This document shows, in pieces, positions 22,293-31,214 of a DNA stretch of 64,000 nucleotides. The stretch lies in assembly GCF_028994775.1 (NCBI RefSeq), contig NZ_JAJQMN010000007.1:306931-370930 (forward strand), read 5' to 3'. Each line of letters starts with the position of its first letter. Position 1 is the first letter of the stretch. The DNA is from Promicromonospora iranensis (lineage in GTDB: Bacteria > Actinomycetota > Actinomycetes > Actinomycetales > Cellulomonadaceae). The position numbers were made by a program, and so were the translations under genes. Under the pieces are notes generated by a model. That model was not told the origin of the DNA, made no database searches, and was given only the letters and a program-made list of their open reading frames with translations.

Positions 22293-22937
22293 TCAGGACC
22301 CGCTGCCCACCACGACGTCCCGCACCCAGGCGGAGCCTTCCGGACGGAAGCCGACGCTCCGCAGGTACGCGAGCTCCCCGGGTCCGGCCTGCGGCACGAC
22401 GACGCGGTCGAACCCCTTGCCCGCGAAGATCCCGCTGCGCCGGTACACGAACTCGCCGGGCGTGAAGTCGCGGAACCGCTTCGTCACCCAGTCGAGCTCG
22501 ACGACGCCGACTCCGTCGCCGGCGTCGCGCACCTCGACCACGCCGACCGTCTCGTCGCCGCGCTGCACGAGGAACGCCGACCGTTCCTCTCCGGGCTCCG
22601 GCACGGCCACGAACTCCGGCGCGACGCTCGCGATGTCGGCGGCATGGGTGCGCAGGACGTGCAGCAGGTAGGCGTCGTCGGGCGCCACCTCGACGACCTC
22701 GTACACCGCGGCGTCGTGGCGCTCCCGGTTGAGCCGCAACAGCCAGTAGATGTTGATGAGGCTGATCGCGGCGTTCATGGCGGCGAACGGCCAGATCCCG
22801 AGGAGCGCGTTGTAGGTGGTCGCGACGAGGGAGCCGATCAGGTTGAGCCAGCGGAAGCGGAGTACGCGTGCCTGCGTCAGGGACAGGACGACGAGGACGG
22901 AGCCGACCCACCCGGCGATCTCGAGCCAGGGAAACAT
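22293..22937 (-). CDS. YgjV-like membrane protein with C-terminal soluble domain
   Basis: The first about 75 residues have the three short hydrophobic helices of the YgjV family of inner-membrane proteins (EIAGWVGSVLVVLSLTQARV, then FRWLNLIGSLVATTYNALLG). The remaining 140 residues are soluble: FLVQRGDETVGVVEVRDAG, then FAGKGFDRVV and AYLRSVGFRPEG resemble a degenerate GNAT fold. The combination is a plausible two-domain protein, but its function is unknown. It ends 215 residues after ATG 22937 and lies 19 bp downstream of a small hypothetical gene, so the two probably form an operon. Confidence 0.7.
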   Translation of the reverse strand: MFPWLEIAGWVGSVLVVLSLTQARVLRFRWLNLIGSLVATTYNALLGIWPFAAMNAAISLINIYWLLRLNRERHDAAVYEVVEVAPDDAYLLHVLRTHAADIASVAPEFVAVPEPGEERSAFLVQRGDETVGVVEVRDAGDGVGVVELDWVTKRFRDFTPGEFVYRRSGIFAGKGFDRVVVPQAGPGELAYLRSVGFRPEGSAWVRDVVVGSGS

Positions 22938-22956
22938 GCCCCGACCCTAGGCGCAC

Positions 22957-23259
22957 TCACCAGGACCAGCCGCGCGAGCTGAGCTCCAGCTCCTCCCGCA
23001 GCCGTTCGCCCGCCGCGGCGCGCTCGTCCGCACGCAGCGGCGCCGGACCCGTCGGCAGGCCCGCGAGCCGGCACGCCTCGCGCAGCAGCGCGTCGTACGC
23101 GCTCTGGACGGCGAACCAGTGATGGGCCCGCGCGTACACGTCGGGGTCCTCCTCGACGCGGCGCAGCTCCGCCGCGAGCTCGCCGAGCCGGACCTGCAGG
23201 CGCAGCGTCACCAGCGGGTCCGGCGCGCGTGCCGCACGCGGTAGGAAGTTCCAGGTCAT
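22957..23259 (-). CDS. hypothetical protein, 100 residues, helical
   Basis: No family is recognised. The protein is rich in Arg, Glu, Ala and Leu and probably all-helical (RLQVRLGELAAELRRVEEDP, then WFAVQSAYDALLREACRLAG). Its codon use fits its neighbours. It is followed after 19 bp by the YgjV-like gene. The start ATG 23259 is the only reasonable one. Confidence 0.6.
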   Translation of the reverse strand: MTWNFLPRAARAPDPLVTLRLQVRLGELAAELRRVEEDPDVYARAHHWFAVQSAYDALLREACRLAGLPTGPAPLRADERAAAGERLREELELSSRGWSW

Positions 23260-23312
23260 GACGCGTCACCGCCACGTCGTCGTCGCAGTGCTGGGGACAT
23301 GTCCAGCGTAGG

Positions 23313-23350
23313 TCCGCGGGGCCGCCACGGCTACGTGACGGCCCCGCGGA
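23313..23350 (-). terminator. strong hairpin downstream of the sugar-acid operon
   Basis: TCCGCGGGGCCG (23313-23324) and its exact complement (23339-23350) form a 12-bp GC-rich stem with a 14-nt loop, 20 bp after the aldehyde dehydrogenase stop. No U-tract follows, as is common for actinobacterial terminators. Confidence 0.6.
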
Positions 23351-23369
23351 TCCGGTCGGCGTCGCGGTG

Positions 23370-24848
23370 TCAGCTACCCCCGGGCAGGACCAACGTGCCG
23401 TCGATCCGCACCGGGACGACCGGGGGACCGTCCCGCAGCTCCCGGGGGAGCGCGTGGTGGGGCGCCTGCTGCCACGCGAGCGGCCGCAGGAACCTACGGA
23501 TCGCCGTGGCACCCACGGAGGTGTGCAGCGTGTTGGTCGACGGCCACGGACCGCCGTGGTGCTGCGCCCAGCTCACGGCGACGCCGGTCGGGTAGCCGTC
23601 GTACAGCACGCGTCCGGCCCGCGCCGTGAGCACAGCCCGTGTCGCGGGCAGGTCGCGGTCGTCCTCACCGGCGGTGAGGATGCTCGCGGTGAGCGACCCC
23701 TCCACCTGCTCGACGACGGTGACCGCCTCGGCGTCGGAGTCGTACCGGACGACGACGGCGAGCGGGCCGAAGCACTCCTCGACGAGCTGTGGCGTGAGCG
23801 ATCCGGCGGTGACCTCCAGCAGAGCCGGCCGGGTGGCTCCCGGGCCGGCGCTGCTCCCGCGGGCCCGGACGGCGGCCTCCGAGGTGCGGGCCGTGACGCC
23901 CTGCTCGTACGCCGACGCCATGCCCGCGGTCAGCGCGGGCCGGGCGGAGGTCTGCTCGATCACCTCGGCCAGAGCCGCCACCAGCCGATCTCCTGCCTGG
24001 CCTGCCGGGACGAGCACGAGCCCTGGCTTGGTGCAGAACTGGCCGCCGCCCTGGAGCACCGAGGCGGCGAGACCCGTGCCGTAGCCGTCGGCGTTCGTCC
24101 GCGCCGCGCTCGGCGTGACGAGCACGGGGTTGATGCTGCTGAGCTCCCCGTAGAACGGGATCGGCGTGGGACGCGCCGCCGCCGCGTCGGCGAGCGCCCG
24201 CCCACCGCCGAGCGAGCCCGTGAAGCCCGCGGCCCGGACCGCCGGATGGGACACGAGCAGCAGGCCCGCGTCGAAACCGTGCACGAGCGCGATGGTGCCC
24301 CGCGGCGCGCCGCAGAGGGCGACGGCCCGCTCCGCGAGCCGGGCGACACGTTCCGACGTCGCCGGGTGCCCCGGGTGCGCCTTCACGACGACGGGGTTGC
24401 CGGCGGCGAGCGCCGACGCCGTGTCACCGCCGAGCACCGAGAACGCGAACGGGAAGTTGCTCGCCGCGTACACGGCCACGGGTCCGATGGGCACCAGCAT
24501 CCGGCGCAGGTCGGGTCGGGGGCCCATCGGGGTGGGGCCCGCGTGGTCGATGGTCGCCTCGAGATAGCCGCCGTCGCGTACGACGTCGGCGAAGAAGCGC
24601 AGCTGGAACGCCGTCCGGGTGAGCTCCCCGCCGAGGCGTTCCCGGCCGAGGGCGGTCTCCCGGTCGGCCTCCGCGACGAGTGCCTCCCGGTCGTCGTCCA
24701 GTGCGTCGGCGAGCGCCTCCAGGAGCTCCGCACGGCGCTCGCGCGGCCAGGCGGCGAGCACGTCCGCTGCCGTTGCCGCGTGCTGCAGGAGCGCCGCGAG
24801 GTCGTCCGGGCCGGTCTCCCGCGGTGCGGGGCTTCGGGTCACATCCAT
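23370..24848 (-). CDS. aldehyde dehydrogenase, 2-oxoglutarate-semialdehyde (2,5-dioxovalerate) type
   Basis: This 492-residue NAD(P)-dependent dehydrogenase has the catalytic cysteine in GGGQFCTKPG (near residue 272). The glutamate segment PIPFYGELSSINPV and an ASNFPFAFSVLGGDTASALA entrance are typical of the alpha-ketoglutarate semialdehyde dehydrogenases that finish oxidative sugar-acid pathways. Its start overlaps the enolase-superfamily gene by 10 bp. As the last gene of the operon it would convert the semialdehyde made by the DapA-family enzyme into 2-oxoglutarate. Substrate assignment is by context and overall similarity. Confidence 0.85.
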   Translation of the reverse strand: MDVTRSPAPRETGPDDLAALLQHAATAADVLAAWPRERRAELLEALADALDDDREALVAEADRETALGRERLGGELTRTAFQLRFFADVVRDGGYLEATIDHAGPTPMGPRPDLRRMLVPIGPVAVYAASNFPFAFSVLGGDTASALAAGNPVVVKAHPGHPATSERVARLAERAVALCGAPRGTIALVHGFDAGLLLVSHPAVRAAGFTGSLGGGRALADAAAARPTPIPFYGELSSINPVLVTPSAARTNADGYGTGLAASVLQGGGQFCTKPGLVLVPAGQAGDRLVAALAEVIEQTSARPALTAGMASAYEQGVTARTSEAAVRARGSSAGPGATRPALLEVTAGSLTPQLVEECFGPLAVVVRYDSDAEAVTVVEQVEGSLTASILTAGEDDRDLPATRAVLTARAGRVLYDGYPTGVAVSWAQHHGGPWPSTNTLHTSVGATAIRRFLRPLAWQQAPHHALPRELRDGPPVVPVRIDGTLVLPGGS

Positions 24849-25975
24849 GCCGTCGACCCGTCCGCTCGCACGGGGACCTTGCGTTCCCAGTGCACCCAGT
24901 CGTCCTGGGTCAGCGCCGCCTCGTCGATCTCGATGCCCCAGCCGGGTCTGTCAGGCCGCAGCTCGAGATGCCCGTCCACGGGGACGTAGGGGTCGTGGCA
25001 CCACGACACCTCGTCGGGCTTGTACTCCAGCACCGAGAAGTTCCACGTCGCCGCGGCGAAGTGCACGTTGGCCGCCGTCGCGAGCGGGCCGAGCGGGTTG
25101 TGCGGGGCGACGGGGACGTCGTGCGCCTCGGCCAGGGTGGCGATCTTGCGCATCTGCGTCAGCCCGCCGACGACGCAGATGTCGGGCTGGATGATGTCGG
25201 CGCCCTGCACGCTCAGCAGGCCGAGGAACTCGTTCGGCGAGTACAGCGACTCCCCGGTCGCGAACGGGACCGTCATCTCCGCGCGGATCCGTCCCCACGC
25301 AGGGAGGTACTCGGGACGGATCGGCTCCTCGAGGAACATCGGCTCGTTCGGCGCCAGCGCCGCGGCGAGCTCGACCGCCTGCCGTGGCTCCCAGAGGCAG
25401 CCGTGCGCGTCGAACGCGAACTCCCACTCGTCGGGATGCGCCTCGCGGATGTCCCCGAACCAGTCGCCGAGCTCGCGCGCGACGAGCCCGAACCGAGACC
25501 GGTGCAGGTCGCGCCGGTAGGGGCTCAGCTTGAAGGCGTCGACGCCGAGCGTCGCGTGCAGCTCGGCGGTGCGGTCCCGCAGCTCGGCGACGTCGGGGGC
25601 GGAGTAGAGGCCCGCGTAGACGCGGACCCGGTCCCGCACCCGGCCGCCGAGCAGCTGGTACACGGGCACCCCTGCCGCCTTCGCCGCGATGTCCCAGAGC
25701 GCGTGGTCCACCGCGGCGATGGCGGCGAGGCCGAGCGCCCCCTGCGGGAACCGCGCCGACTGGTGCAGCAGCTGGTTCACGAAGGCGACGCGGGACGCGT
25801 CGATCCCCGCGATCTGGTCGGCGATGAACTCGATGATCGCCGGGTAGGCCAGATCAGGGCCGTGGTTGTAGATCTCCGCCCAGCCGTCGATACCGTCGTC
25901 GGTGGTGATCCGCAGCAGGACACGCGGACGGTCGCCGACGCGCTGCAGGTAGGTGGTGAGCCGGTCGATCTTCAT
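24839..25975 (-). CDS. enolase-superfamily sugar-acid dehydratase (galactonate dehydratase-like)
   Basis: This 378-residue member of the mandelate racemase group has the metal ligands in order: the Asp of FAFDAHG, the Glu of FLEEP and the Glu of ATGESLY. KLSPYRRD carries a catalytic lysine candidate, and APHNPLGP the late histidine. The layout follows D-galactonate dehydratase DgoD closely, including DIIQPDICVVGGLTQMRKIA. Dehydration gives a 2-keto-3-deoxy sugar acid. ATG 25975 overlaps the upstream stop (ATGA); the open frame beyond it is ignored. Galactonate, arabinonate, glucarate or another acid could be the true substrate. Confidence 0.85.
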   Translation of the reverse strand: MKIDRLTTYLQRVGDRPRVLLRITTDDGIDGWAEIYNHGPDLAYPAIIEFIADQIAGIDASRVAFVNQLLHQSARFPQGALGLAAIAAVDHALWDIAAKAAGVPVYQLLGGRVRDRVRVYAGLYSAPDVAELRDRTAELHATLGVDAFKLSPYRRDLHRSRFGLVARELGDWFGDIREAHPDEWEFAFDAHGCLWEPRQAVELAAALAPNEPMFLEEPIRPEYLPAWGRIRAEMTVPFATGESLYSPNEFLGLLSVQGADIIQPDICVVGGLTQMRKIATLAEAHDVPVAPHNPLGPLATAANVHFAAATWNFSVLEYKPDEVSWCHDPYVPVDGHLELRPDRPGWGIEIDEAALTQDDWVHWERKVPVRADGSTAWM

Positions 25976-26982
25976 GCGCGAACCTTCCGGTCGTTGCTGG
26001 TTGAGCTCTCGCTGTTCCGGTCGTTGCTGTTCCGGTCCTCGCTGTTCCAGTCCTCGAGGATGCGCGCGACGTCCGCCCGGTCGGCGTCCGGCAGCGTCGT
26101 GCTCGGGGGCCGGACCGACCGGTCGCACAGGCCCAGCTGGTGCATGGCCTCCTTCACCACCGAGACGTTGTCCGCCGACCGGTCCCGCGCCCGCAGCTGC
26201 TCGAACTGGCGGATGCGGCGCCACACGGCCGCTGCACGCGTCGTGTCGTCCTGCCGCAGCGCGTCCAGGAGACCGAACGAGATCTCCGGTGCCACGTTCA
26301 CCAGGCCGGACGTGAACGCCCGCGCACCCGCCTGCCACGCCGACGGCGCGTACGACTCCGCCAGGCCCGCTATCCAGAGCAGGTCGGCGTCGGTCGCCTG
26401 CACCGTCTCGGCGAAGGCGACGGGATCGGGCACCGAGTACTTCACCCCGACGACGTTGGGTGCCTCCTGGGTGAGCGCCGCGATGTCTGCGCCCCGGATC
26501 GCCGGCGAGCTCACGTACGGCAGGACCGCGAGACGTGGCACGGCGCTCGCGACCGCTGCCGTGTACTCGACCCATCCCCGGCGGGACATGTACGGGAGGA
26601 CCGGCTGGTGCACCATGATCGCGTGTGCGCCGAGCTCGGCGGCGTGCCGGGCCTCCGCTCGTGCCGTCGCGGGGTCGAGCCCCACGCCCACGATGACCAC
26701 GGCGCGGTCGCCGGCGACGTCGGTCACGGTGCGTGCGACGTCCGCACGCTCTCGTGGCGACAGCGCGTAGAACTCACCGGTGTTGCCGTTGGGCGTGATC
26801 GCCTCGAGCCCGGACCCGATGAGCCGTTCGGCGAGCTCGGCGGTGAGTGCGAGGTCGACGTCGCCGTCGGGCGCGTACGGGACGACGGGGATGCCGACCA
26901 CCGTCTCGAGCCGCGCGACGACGTCGCTGTGCCCGGTGCTCCTGTGTCCGGCGCTGGTCTGCCCAGGGGTGTGCCCGGTCAT
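25972..26982 (-). CDS. DapA-family aldolase/dehydratase (sugar-acid catabolism)
   Basis: The 336-residue protein is a dihydrodipicolinate synthase superfamily member: TPNGNTGEFYALS corresponds to the substrate-carboxylate loop, LPYVSSP holds the active-site tyrosine and VGVKYSVPD the Schiff-base lysine. With a sugar-acid dehydratase before it and a semialdehyde dehydrogenase after it, a 2-keto-3-deoxy-acid dehydratase or aldolase role is likely, rather than lysine synthesis. The last about 25 residues (DWNSEDRNSNDRNSESS) are low complexity and encoded by a 15-bp tandem repeat. Its start overlaps the MFS stop and its stop overlaps the next start, both as ATGA. Confidence 0.85.
   Translation of the reverse strand: MTGHTPGQTSAGHRSTGHSDVVARLETVVGIPVVPYAPDGDVDLALTAELAERLIGSGLEAITPNGNTGEFYALSPRERADVARTVTDVAGDRAVVIVGVGLDPATARAEARHAAELGAHAIMVHQPVLPYMSRRGWVEYTAAVASAVPRLAVLPYVSSPAIRGADIAALTQEAPNVVGVKYSVPDPVAFAETVQATDADLLWIAGLAESYAPSAWQAGARAFTSGLVNVAPEISFGLLDALRQDDTTRAAAVWRRIRQFEQLRARDRSADNVSVVKEAMHQLGLCDRSVRPPSTTLPDADRADVARILEDWNSEDRNSNDRNSESSTSNDRKVRA
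26011..26055. repeat. 15-bp tandem repeat in the last codons of the DapA-family gene
   Basis: Three units of gctgttccggtcntn start at 26011, 26026 and 26041. They read as an Asn/Ser/Glu/Asp-rich C-terminal tail, end a few codons before the stop and keep the frame. Confidence 0.85.
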
Positions 26983-28328
26983 GATTCTCCGTTCTGCGAG
27001 GGGATGACGGCGTCCTGCCGGGTGTCGAGCTGCTGGACCGGCTTGATGCGCACCCAGAAGCCGTAGATCGCGGCGCTCACGAGGCAGCTGACCGCCGCGA
27101 GCACGAGGGGCCACTGGTAGGAGCCGCCGGAGGCCGTCAGTGCCAGGCCGATGGCGATGGGGCTGATGAGGTTGCCGACCTGCGACCCGAAGTTCTGGAA
27201 GCCGGCCAGGGAACCGACCCGCTCGGGGCTGGGGGAGACCTCGGCGGGCAGGCTGAGGATCGCCGCCCCGGCGAAGGAGTGCGCCGCGCTGGAGACGGTG
27301 AGGACCACCATGAGGACGACGTTGCTCTCCACGAACGGGCTGAAGCCGATGCACGCGCTGAGCACGAGGCCCGAGATGATCGGCACCTTGCGGGCGACGT
27401 TCGGGGACAGGCCGGACGCGAGCATCCGGTCCGAGACGATCCCGCCCAGCACCGTCGACCCGATGGCGATGACCGCGGGCAGTGCCCCGACCATCCCGAA
27501 CTCCGCCTCGGTGAACCCACGCTCGTTGAGCAGGTAGCTGGGGTACCAGGTGAGGAAGAACGCGCCGGCGAGCGACCGGAACACGTAGCCGAGCATGAGC
27601 GCCCACGTCTGGTTGTCGCGCAGCAGCGCACTCCACCGCACGGGCTCCCCGGAGTGCCGCACCATCTCGGCCTGGTCGGAGCGGATGTGGGCGAGCTCCG
27701 CGGCGTTCACACGCCGGTGGTTCTGCGGGGCGCGGTAGATCGCGAGCCAGCCGGCGATCCACAGGATCCCGACCGCGCCGATCGCGACGAAGGTCCATCG
27801 CCAGCCCGCGAAGACCGCGATCCACGTGACGATCGGGATCGAGAGGGCGGAGCCGATCTGCTGGCCCATGTCGAACAGGCTGGAGGCGAACGCCCGCTCG
27901 CGGCGCGGGAACCAGGTGGAGACCACCTTGATGTTCGCGGGCTGCACGGGTGCCTCGCCGATTCCGAGGCCGAGCCGGAAGACGATCAGGCTGGTGACGC
28001 CGGTCGCGAAGGCGGTGAGGGCTGTCCACAGCGACCACCAGCCGACGGCGATCGGGTAGATGACGCGCGGCCCGAACTTGTCCAGGAGCCAGCCGGACGG
28101 CACCTGGAACAGCGCGTAGGTCCAGAAGAACGAGGACAGCAGCACGCCCTGCACAGCAGGGCTGATGTGGAAGTCCTCGGAGATGAACGGCAGGGCGACA
28201 CTGAGCGCCGCCCTGTCGAGATAGGCGATGGTGAGCCCGAGCGCGGAGAACGCGACGATCGTCCAGCGCATCTGGCTTCGCCGGGCGCGCGCCGCGGTGG
28301 GCGCGGGCTGCTGAGTACCATTGAGCAT
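26979..28328 (-). CDS. MFS transporter, anion:cation symporter (hexuronate/glucarate) type
   Basis: The 449-residue protein (from ATG 28328, with AAGGAG six bases upstream) has twelve predicted helices and the ACS-family pattern: YLDRAALSVALPFI in helix 1, VPSGWLLDKFGPR after helix 2, and GIGEAPVQPANIKVVSTWFP in the helix 4-5 region. This group imports sugar acids such as glucarate, galactarate and hexuronates. It is the first gene of a tightly coupled four-gene operon whose enzymes degrade a sugar acid. A longer N-terminus from 28412 would translate the repeat array and is rejected. Confidence 0.88.
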   Translation of the reverse strand: MLNGTQQPAPTAARARRSQMRWTIVAFSALGLTIAYLDRAALSVALPFISEDFHISPAVQGVLLSSFFWTYALFQVPSGWLLDKFGPRVIYPIAVGWWSLWTALTAFATGVTSLIVFRLGLGIGEAPVQPANIKVVSTWFPRRERAFASSLFDMGQQIGSALSIPIVTWIAVFAGWRWTFVAIGAVGILWIAGWLAIYRAPQNHRRVNAAELAHIRSDQAEMVRHSGEPVRWSALLRDNQTWALMLGYVFRSLAGAFFLTWYPSYLLNERGFTEAEFGMVGALPAVIAIGSTVLGGIVSDRMLASGLSPNVARKVPIISGLVLSACIGFSPFVESNVVLMVVLTVSSAAHSFAGAAILSLPAEVSPSPERVGSLAGFQNFGSQVGNLISPIAIGLALTASGGSYQWPLVLAAVSCLVSAAIYGFWVRIKPVQQLDTRQDAVIPSQNGES

Positions 28329-28341
28329 CGTTGCTCCTTGT

Positions 28342-28412
28342 TCATCGATTGGTTGATCGATTGGTTGATCGAGTGGTTCATCGAGTGACGTGCGTGCTCC
28401 GTCTCGGAGCAC
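28342..28412. repeat. 12-bp tandem repeat and 7-bp hairpin in the 5' region of the sugar-acid operon
   Basis: Units of tgatcgattggt start at 28342, 28354 and 28366, with a partial unit at 28378. Next to them GTGCTCC (28394-28400) and GGAGCAC (28406-28412) form a perfect stem with a 5-nt loop. Both lie in the untranslated region upstream of the MFS start. Confidence 0.8.
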
Positions 28413-28481
28413 TCGCTTCAGAGGTGCGGCCCGGGAACTTGGCGGTGAACGGGCCGTACCTCGCTGATCAGGTGCGGCGGG

Positions 28482-29156
28482 TCAGACGGGTTCTCCTCCC
28501 TGCCGGAGCCGGTCGAGGAAGCCGGCGATGTGCCGGCGGGTCAGGTCGGCCGCGAGGTCGGCGTCGGACGCCTCCGCGGCCGCCAGGATCTGGGTGTGCT
28601 CCTGCGCCTCGTCGCGCCAGCTCGGCTGCCGCGCCCAGGTGGTGACGGCGGCGAGCGCCGCCTGGTCACGCAGGCTCTCCAGGATGCCGACGAGGATCGG
28701 GTTGTCCGCCGCCGCCCACAGCGCCGCGTGGAACGCGCGGTTCGCGAGGCTGCGCTGCGCGGGCTCGGTCGTCTCGTCGGCGAGCTCCAGCGCGGCGCGC
28801 GCCGGCGTGGTGTCCACGCCGCCCAGCACGCTGCGCCGCGTGGCCTCGGGCTCCAGCAGGAGCCGGGTCTCGTAGATCGCCACCGCGTCCGCCTGCGTGA
28901 GCTCGCGCACACGGACCCCGACGTAGGGCCGCACGACGACGAGCCCGCTCATCTCCAGGGTCTTCAGCGCCTCGCGCACCGGAGTCTTCGACATCGCGAG
29001 CTCCTGCGCGAGGTCGGCCTCGACCAGCGGCTGTCCGGCGGCCAGGCAGCCGCTGAGGATGCCCTCCTTGATGGTCGCGAGGGCGTGCTCCGTGCGGGAG
29101 GGCAGGGCGGTCGGGTGGGGCAGAAGGGGCGGCGTCGTCGGCACGTCGTACATCAT
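28482..29156 (-). CDS. GntR-family regulator, FadR subfamily, of the sugar-acid operon
   Basis: The 224-residue protein has an N-terminal winged helix (ATIKEGILSGCLAAGQPLVE, then LAQELAMSKTPVREALKTLE) and an all-helical FCD ligand domain (residues about 95-215; ETRLLLEPEATRRSVLGG). FCD domains bind organic or sugar acids. It lies 153 bp upstream of the MFS gene on the same strand and likely represses the operon. The start is uncertain: the ATGATG at 29156/29153 lies in a palindrome, while GTG 29144 is seven bases after TATGAT and could be a leaderless start. Confidence 0.87.
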   Translation of the reverse strand: MMYDVPTTPPLLPHPTALPSRTEHALATIKEGILSGCLAAGQPLVEADLAQELAMSKTPVREALKTLEMSGLVVVRPYVGVRVRELTQADAVAIYETRLLLEPEATRRSVLGGVDTTPARAALELADETTEPAQRSLANRAFHAALWAAADNPILVGILESLRDQAALAAVTTWARQPSWRDEAQEHTQILAAAEASDADLAADLTRRHIAGFLDRLRQGGEPV

Positions 29157-29162
29157 ATATGA
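29153..29162. promoter_or_regulatory. TCATATATGA palindrome at the start of the FadR-type gene
   Basis: This perfect 10-bp AT-rich palindrome stands out in the GC-rich surroundings. On the minus strand TATGAT within and after it is a good -10, directly before the regulator's coding region. It is a likely autoregulatory GntR site. Confidence 0.5.
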
Positions 29163-29256
29163 GACCCGAGGGTGTTTCGTGCCGACGCAGTCGGAACCGG
29201 CGGGCGAGGCGCGCGGCGCCCGCCGGGGTTTCCCCGCGGCGCTTACCCCGCGGCGG

Positions 29257-31143
29257 CTACCCCTCCGCGTGCAGCGCCGCCAGGATCCCCTCGCCGTAGC
29301 GCTCGAGCTTGGCCTGGCCGACGCCGCTGATCCCGCTCAGCGCATCGAGGTCCGCCGGCTGCTCGGTGGCCACGGCACGCAGCGTCGCGTCGTGGAACAC
29401 CACGTAGGCGGGCACACCCTGCTCCTTGGCCGTCGCGGCCCGCCAGGCCCGCAACCGTTCGAAGACCGGCTGGTCGGCGTCCGACAGCGGCGCCGCTTCC
29501 GGCCGGGTGCCGCCGGAGCGCGCAATCCTGCGCGAACCGCCCGACGCCGGGCGGGGATCACGCCGCAGGCGGACGTCACGCCGCCTGCCCAGCACCTCCG
29601 CGCTGGCCTCGGTGAGCATCAGCGTCCCGTGGTTCGAGTCGACCTCCAGCAGCCCCAGGGCCAGGAGCTGGCGCGCCACGGACCGCCACTCAGCCTCCGA
29701 CAGGTCCTCGCCGACGCCGAACACCGTCAGGCTGTCGTGCCCCCACTGCGTGATCTTCGGCGTGGACTTCCCCCGCAGGATGTCGACCACGTGCCCCACG
29801 CCGAACCGCTGGTTGCGCTCGCGGTCCAGGCGGAACACCGCGGACAGCAGCTTCTGCGCCGGAACGGTGCCGTCCCAGGCCTCCGGCGGGTTCTGACAGG
29901 TGTCGCACGTGCCGCAGCTCCCGGCGTGGTCCTGGCCGAAGTAGCGCAGCAGCTGGGCGCGGCGGCACTCGACCGTCTCGCACAGCGCGAGCATGGCGTC
30001 GAGGTGCGCCGAGAGCTTGCGGCGGTGGGCCAGGTCGCCGTCGGACTCGGCGATCATCTTGCGCTGCTGGACGACGTCGGCCAGGCCGTACGCGAGCCAC
30101 GCCGTCGACGGCAGGCCGTCGCGGCCCGCGCGCCCGGTCTCCTGGTAGTAGCCCTCCACCGACTTGGGGAGGTCGAGGTGGGCGACGAACCGGACGTCGG
30201 GCTTGTCGATGCCCATGCCGAACGCGATGGTCGCGACCATGATCACGCCGTCCTCGCGCAGGAACGTCGACTGGTTCGCCGACCGTACGTGCGCGGGCAG
30301 GCCCGCGTGGTACGGCAGGGCGCGGATGCCCTGGTCGGTCAGCTGCTGGGCGGTCTTCTCCACCGACGCGCGCGACAGGCAGTACACGATGCCGGCGTCA
30401 CCCGGGTGCTCGGTGCGCAGCAGGTCCAGGAGCTGCCGGCCCGGGTTGTCCTTGGGTACGACCCGGTAGGTGATGTTGGGGCGGTCGAAGCTGGCGACGA
30501 AGTGCCGGGCCTCGTTCAGGCCGAGGCGGGTGGCGATCTCCTGGCGGGTCTGATGGGTGGCGGTGGCGGTCAGGGCGATGCGCGGCACACCGGGCCAGCG
30601 CTCGGCCAGCTCGCTCAGCCGCAGGTAGTCGGGCCGGAAGTCGTGGCCCCACTGGGACACGCAGTGCGCCTCGTCGATGGCGAACAGGGCGATGGTGCCC
30701 TGGTCGAGCAGCCGCGCGGTGGACTCGACGCCGAGCCGTTCCGGGGCCAGGTACAGCAGGTCGAGCTCGCCCGAGCGGTAGGCCTGTTCCACCGCGCGAC
30801 GCTGGTCCGGGTCCTGCGTCGAGTTGAGGAACCCGGCTCGTACGCCCAGCGCGTCGAGCGCGTCCACCTGGTCCTGCATGAGCGCGATCAGCGGCGAGAT
30901 CACCACGCCTGTGCCGCGCCGGACGAGCGCCGGGATCTGGTAGCACAGCGACTTCCCGCCGCCGGTCGGCATGAGCACGAGCGCGTCGCCGCCGTCGGCA
31001 ACGGTGTCGATGATCTCCTGCTGCTCCCCGCGGAAGGCGTCGTAGCCGAAGACGTCGCGCAGTACGTCGAGCGCGGTGGCGGTCGGGTGTGCGGCGACGT
31101 CCGGAAGAGTCATGGCCGCCAGTGTGCCAGGGACCGCTGACAC
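29257..31143 (-). CDS. recQ: RecQ-family ATP-dependent DNA helicase
   Basis: The 628-residue protein has Walker [17 protein letters not shown], the Walker B/DEAH and aromatic loop segment [18 protein letters not shown], motif [14 protein letters not shown] and motif [14 protein letters not shown]. The RecQ zinc site (CETVECRR, then CGTCDTC), a winged-helix domain and a C-terminal HRDC domain ([20 protein letters not shown]) follow. It unwinds recombination and stalled-fork intermediates. GTG 31143 has GAGGA upstream; ATG 31113 is an alternative that removes ten residues. It is transcribed divergently from the DUF1963 gene. Confidence 0.95.
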   Translation of the reverse strand: MSAVPGTLAAMTLPDVAAHPTATALDVLRDVFGYDAFRGEQQEIIDTVADGGDALVLMPTGGGKSLCYQIPALVRRGTGVVISPLIALMQDQVDALDALGVRAGFLNSTQDPDQRRAVEQAYRSGELDLLYLAPERLGVESTARLLDQGTIALFAIDEAHCVSQWGHDFRPDYLRLSELAERWPGVPRIALTATATHQTRQEIATRLGLNEARHFVASFDRPNITYRVVPKDNPGRQLLDLLRTEHPGDAGIVYCLSRASVEKTAQQLTDQGIRALPYHAGLPAHVRSANQSTFLREDGVIMVATIAFGMGIDKPDVRFVAHLDLPKSVEGYYQETGRAGRDGLPSTAWLAYGLADVVQQRKMIAESDGDLAHRRKLSAHLDAMLALCETVECRRAQLLRYFGQDHAGSCGTCDTCQNPPEAWDGTVPAQKLLSAVFRLDRERNQRFGVGHVVDILRGKSTPKITQWGHDSLTVFGVGEDLSEAEWRSVARQLLALGLLEVDSNHGTLMLTEASAEVLGRRRDVRLRRDPRPASGGSRRIARSGGTRPEAAPLSDADQPVFERLRAWRAATAKEQGVPAYVVFHDATLRAVATEQPADLDALSGISGVGQAKLERYGEGILAALHAEG

Positions 31144-31214
31144 CGGCGTCCTCGCGTGAGGTCCGGCCTGCGGTGCCGCACGGGCGTGTCAGACCCCGTC
31201 CGTAAACTCCCGAT

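Noticed and set aside
25972..26982. Lysine-biosynthesis dapA
   Set aside because: The neighbours are sugar-acid transport and catabolic genes, and no other lysine gene is present; the family includes many sugar-acid enzymes.
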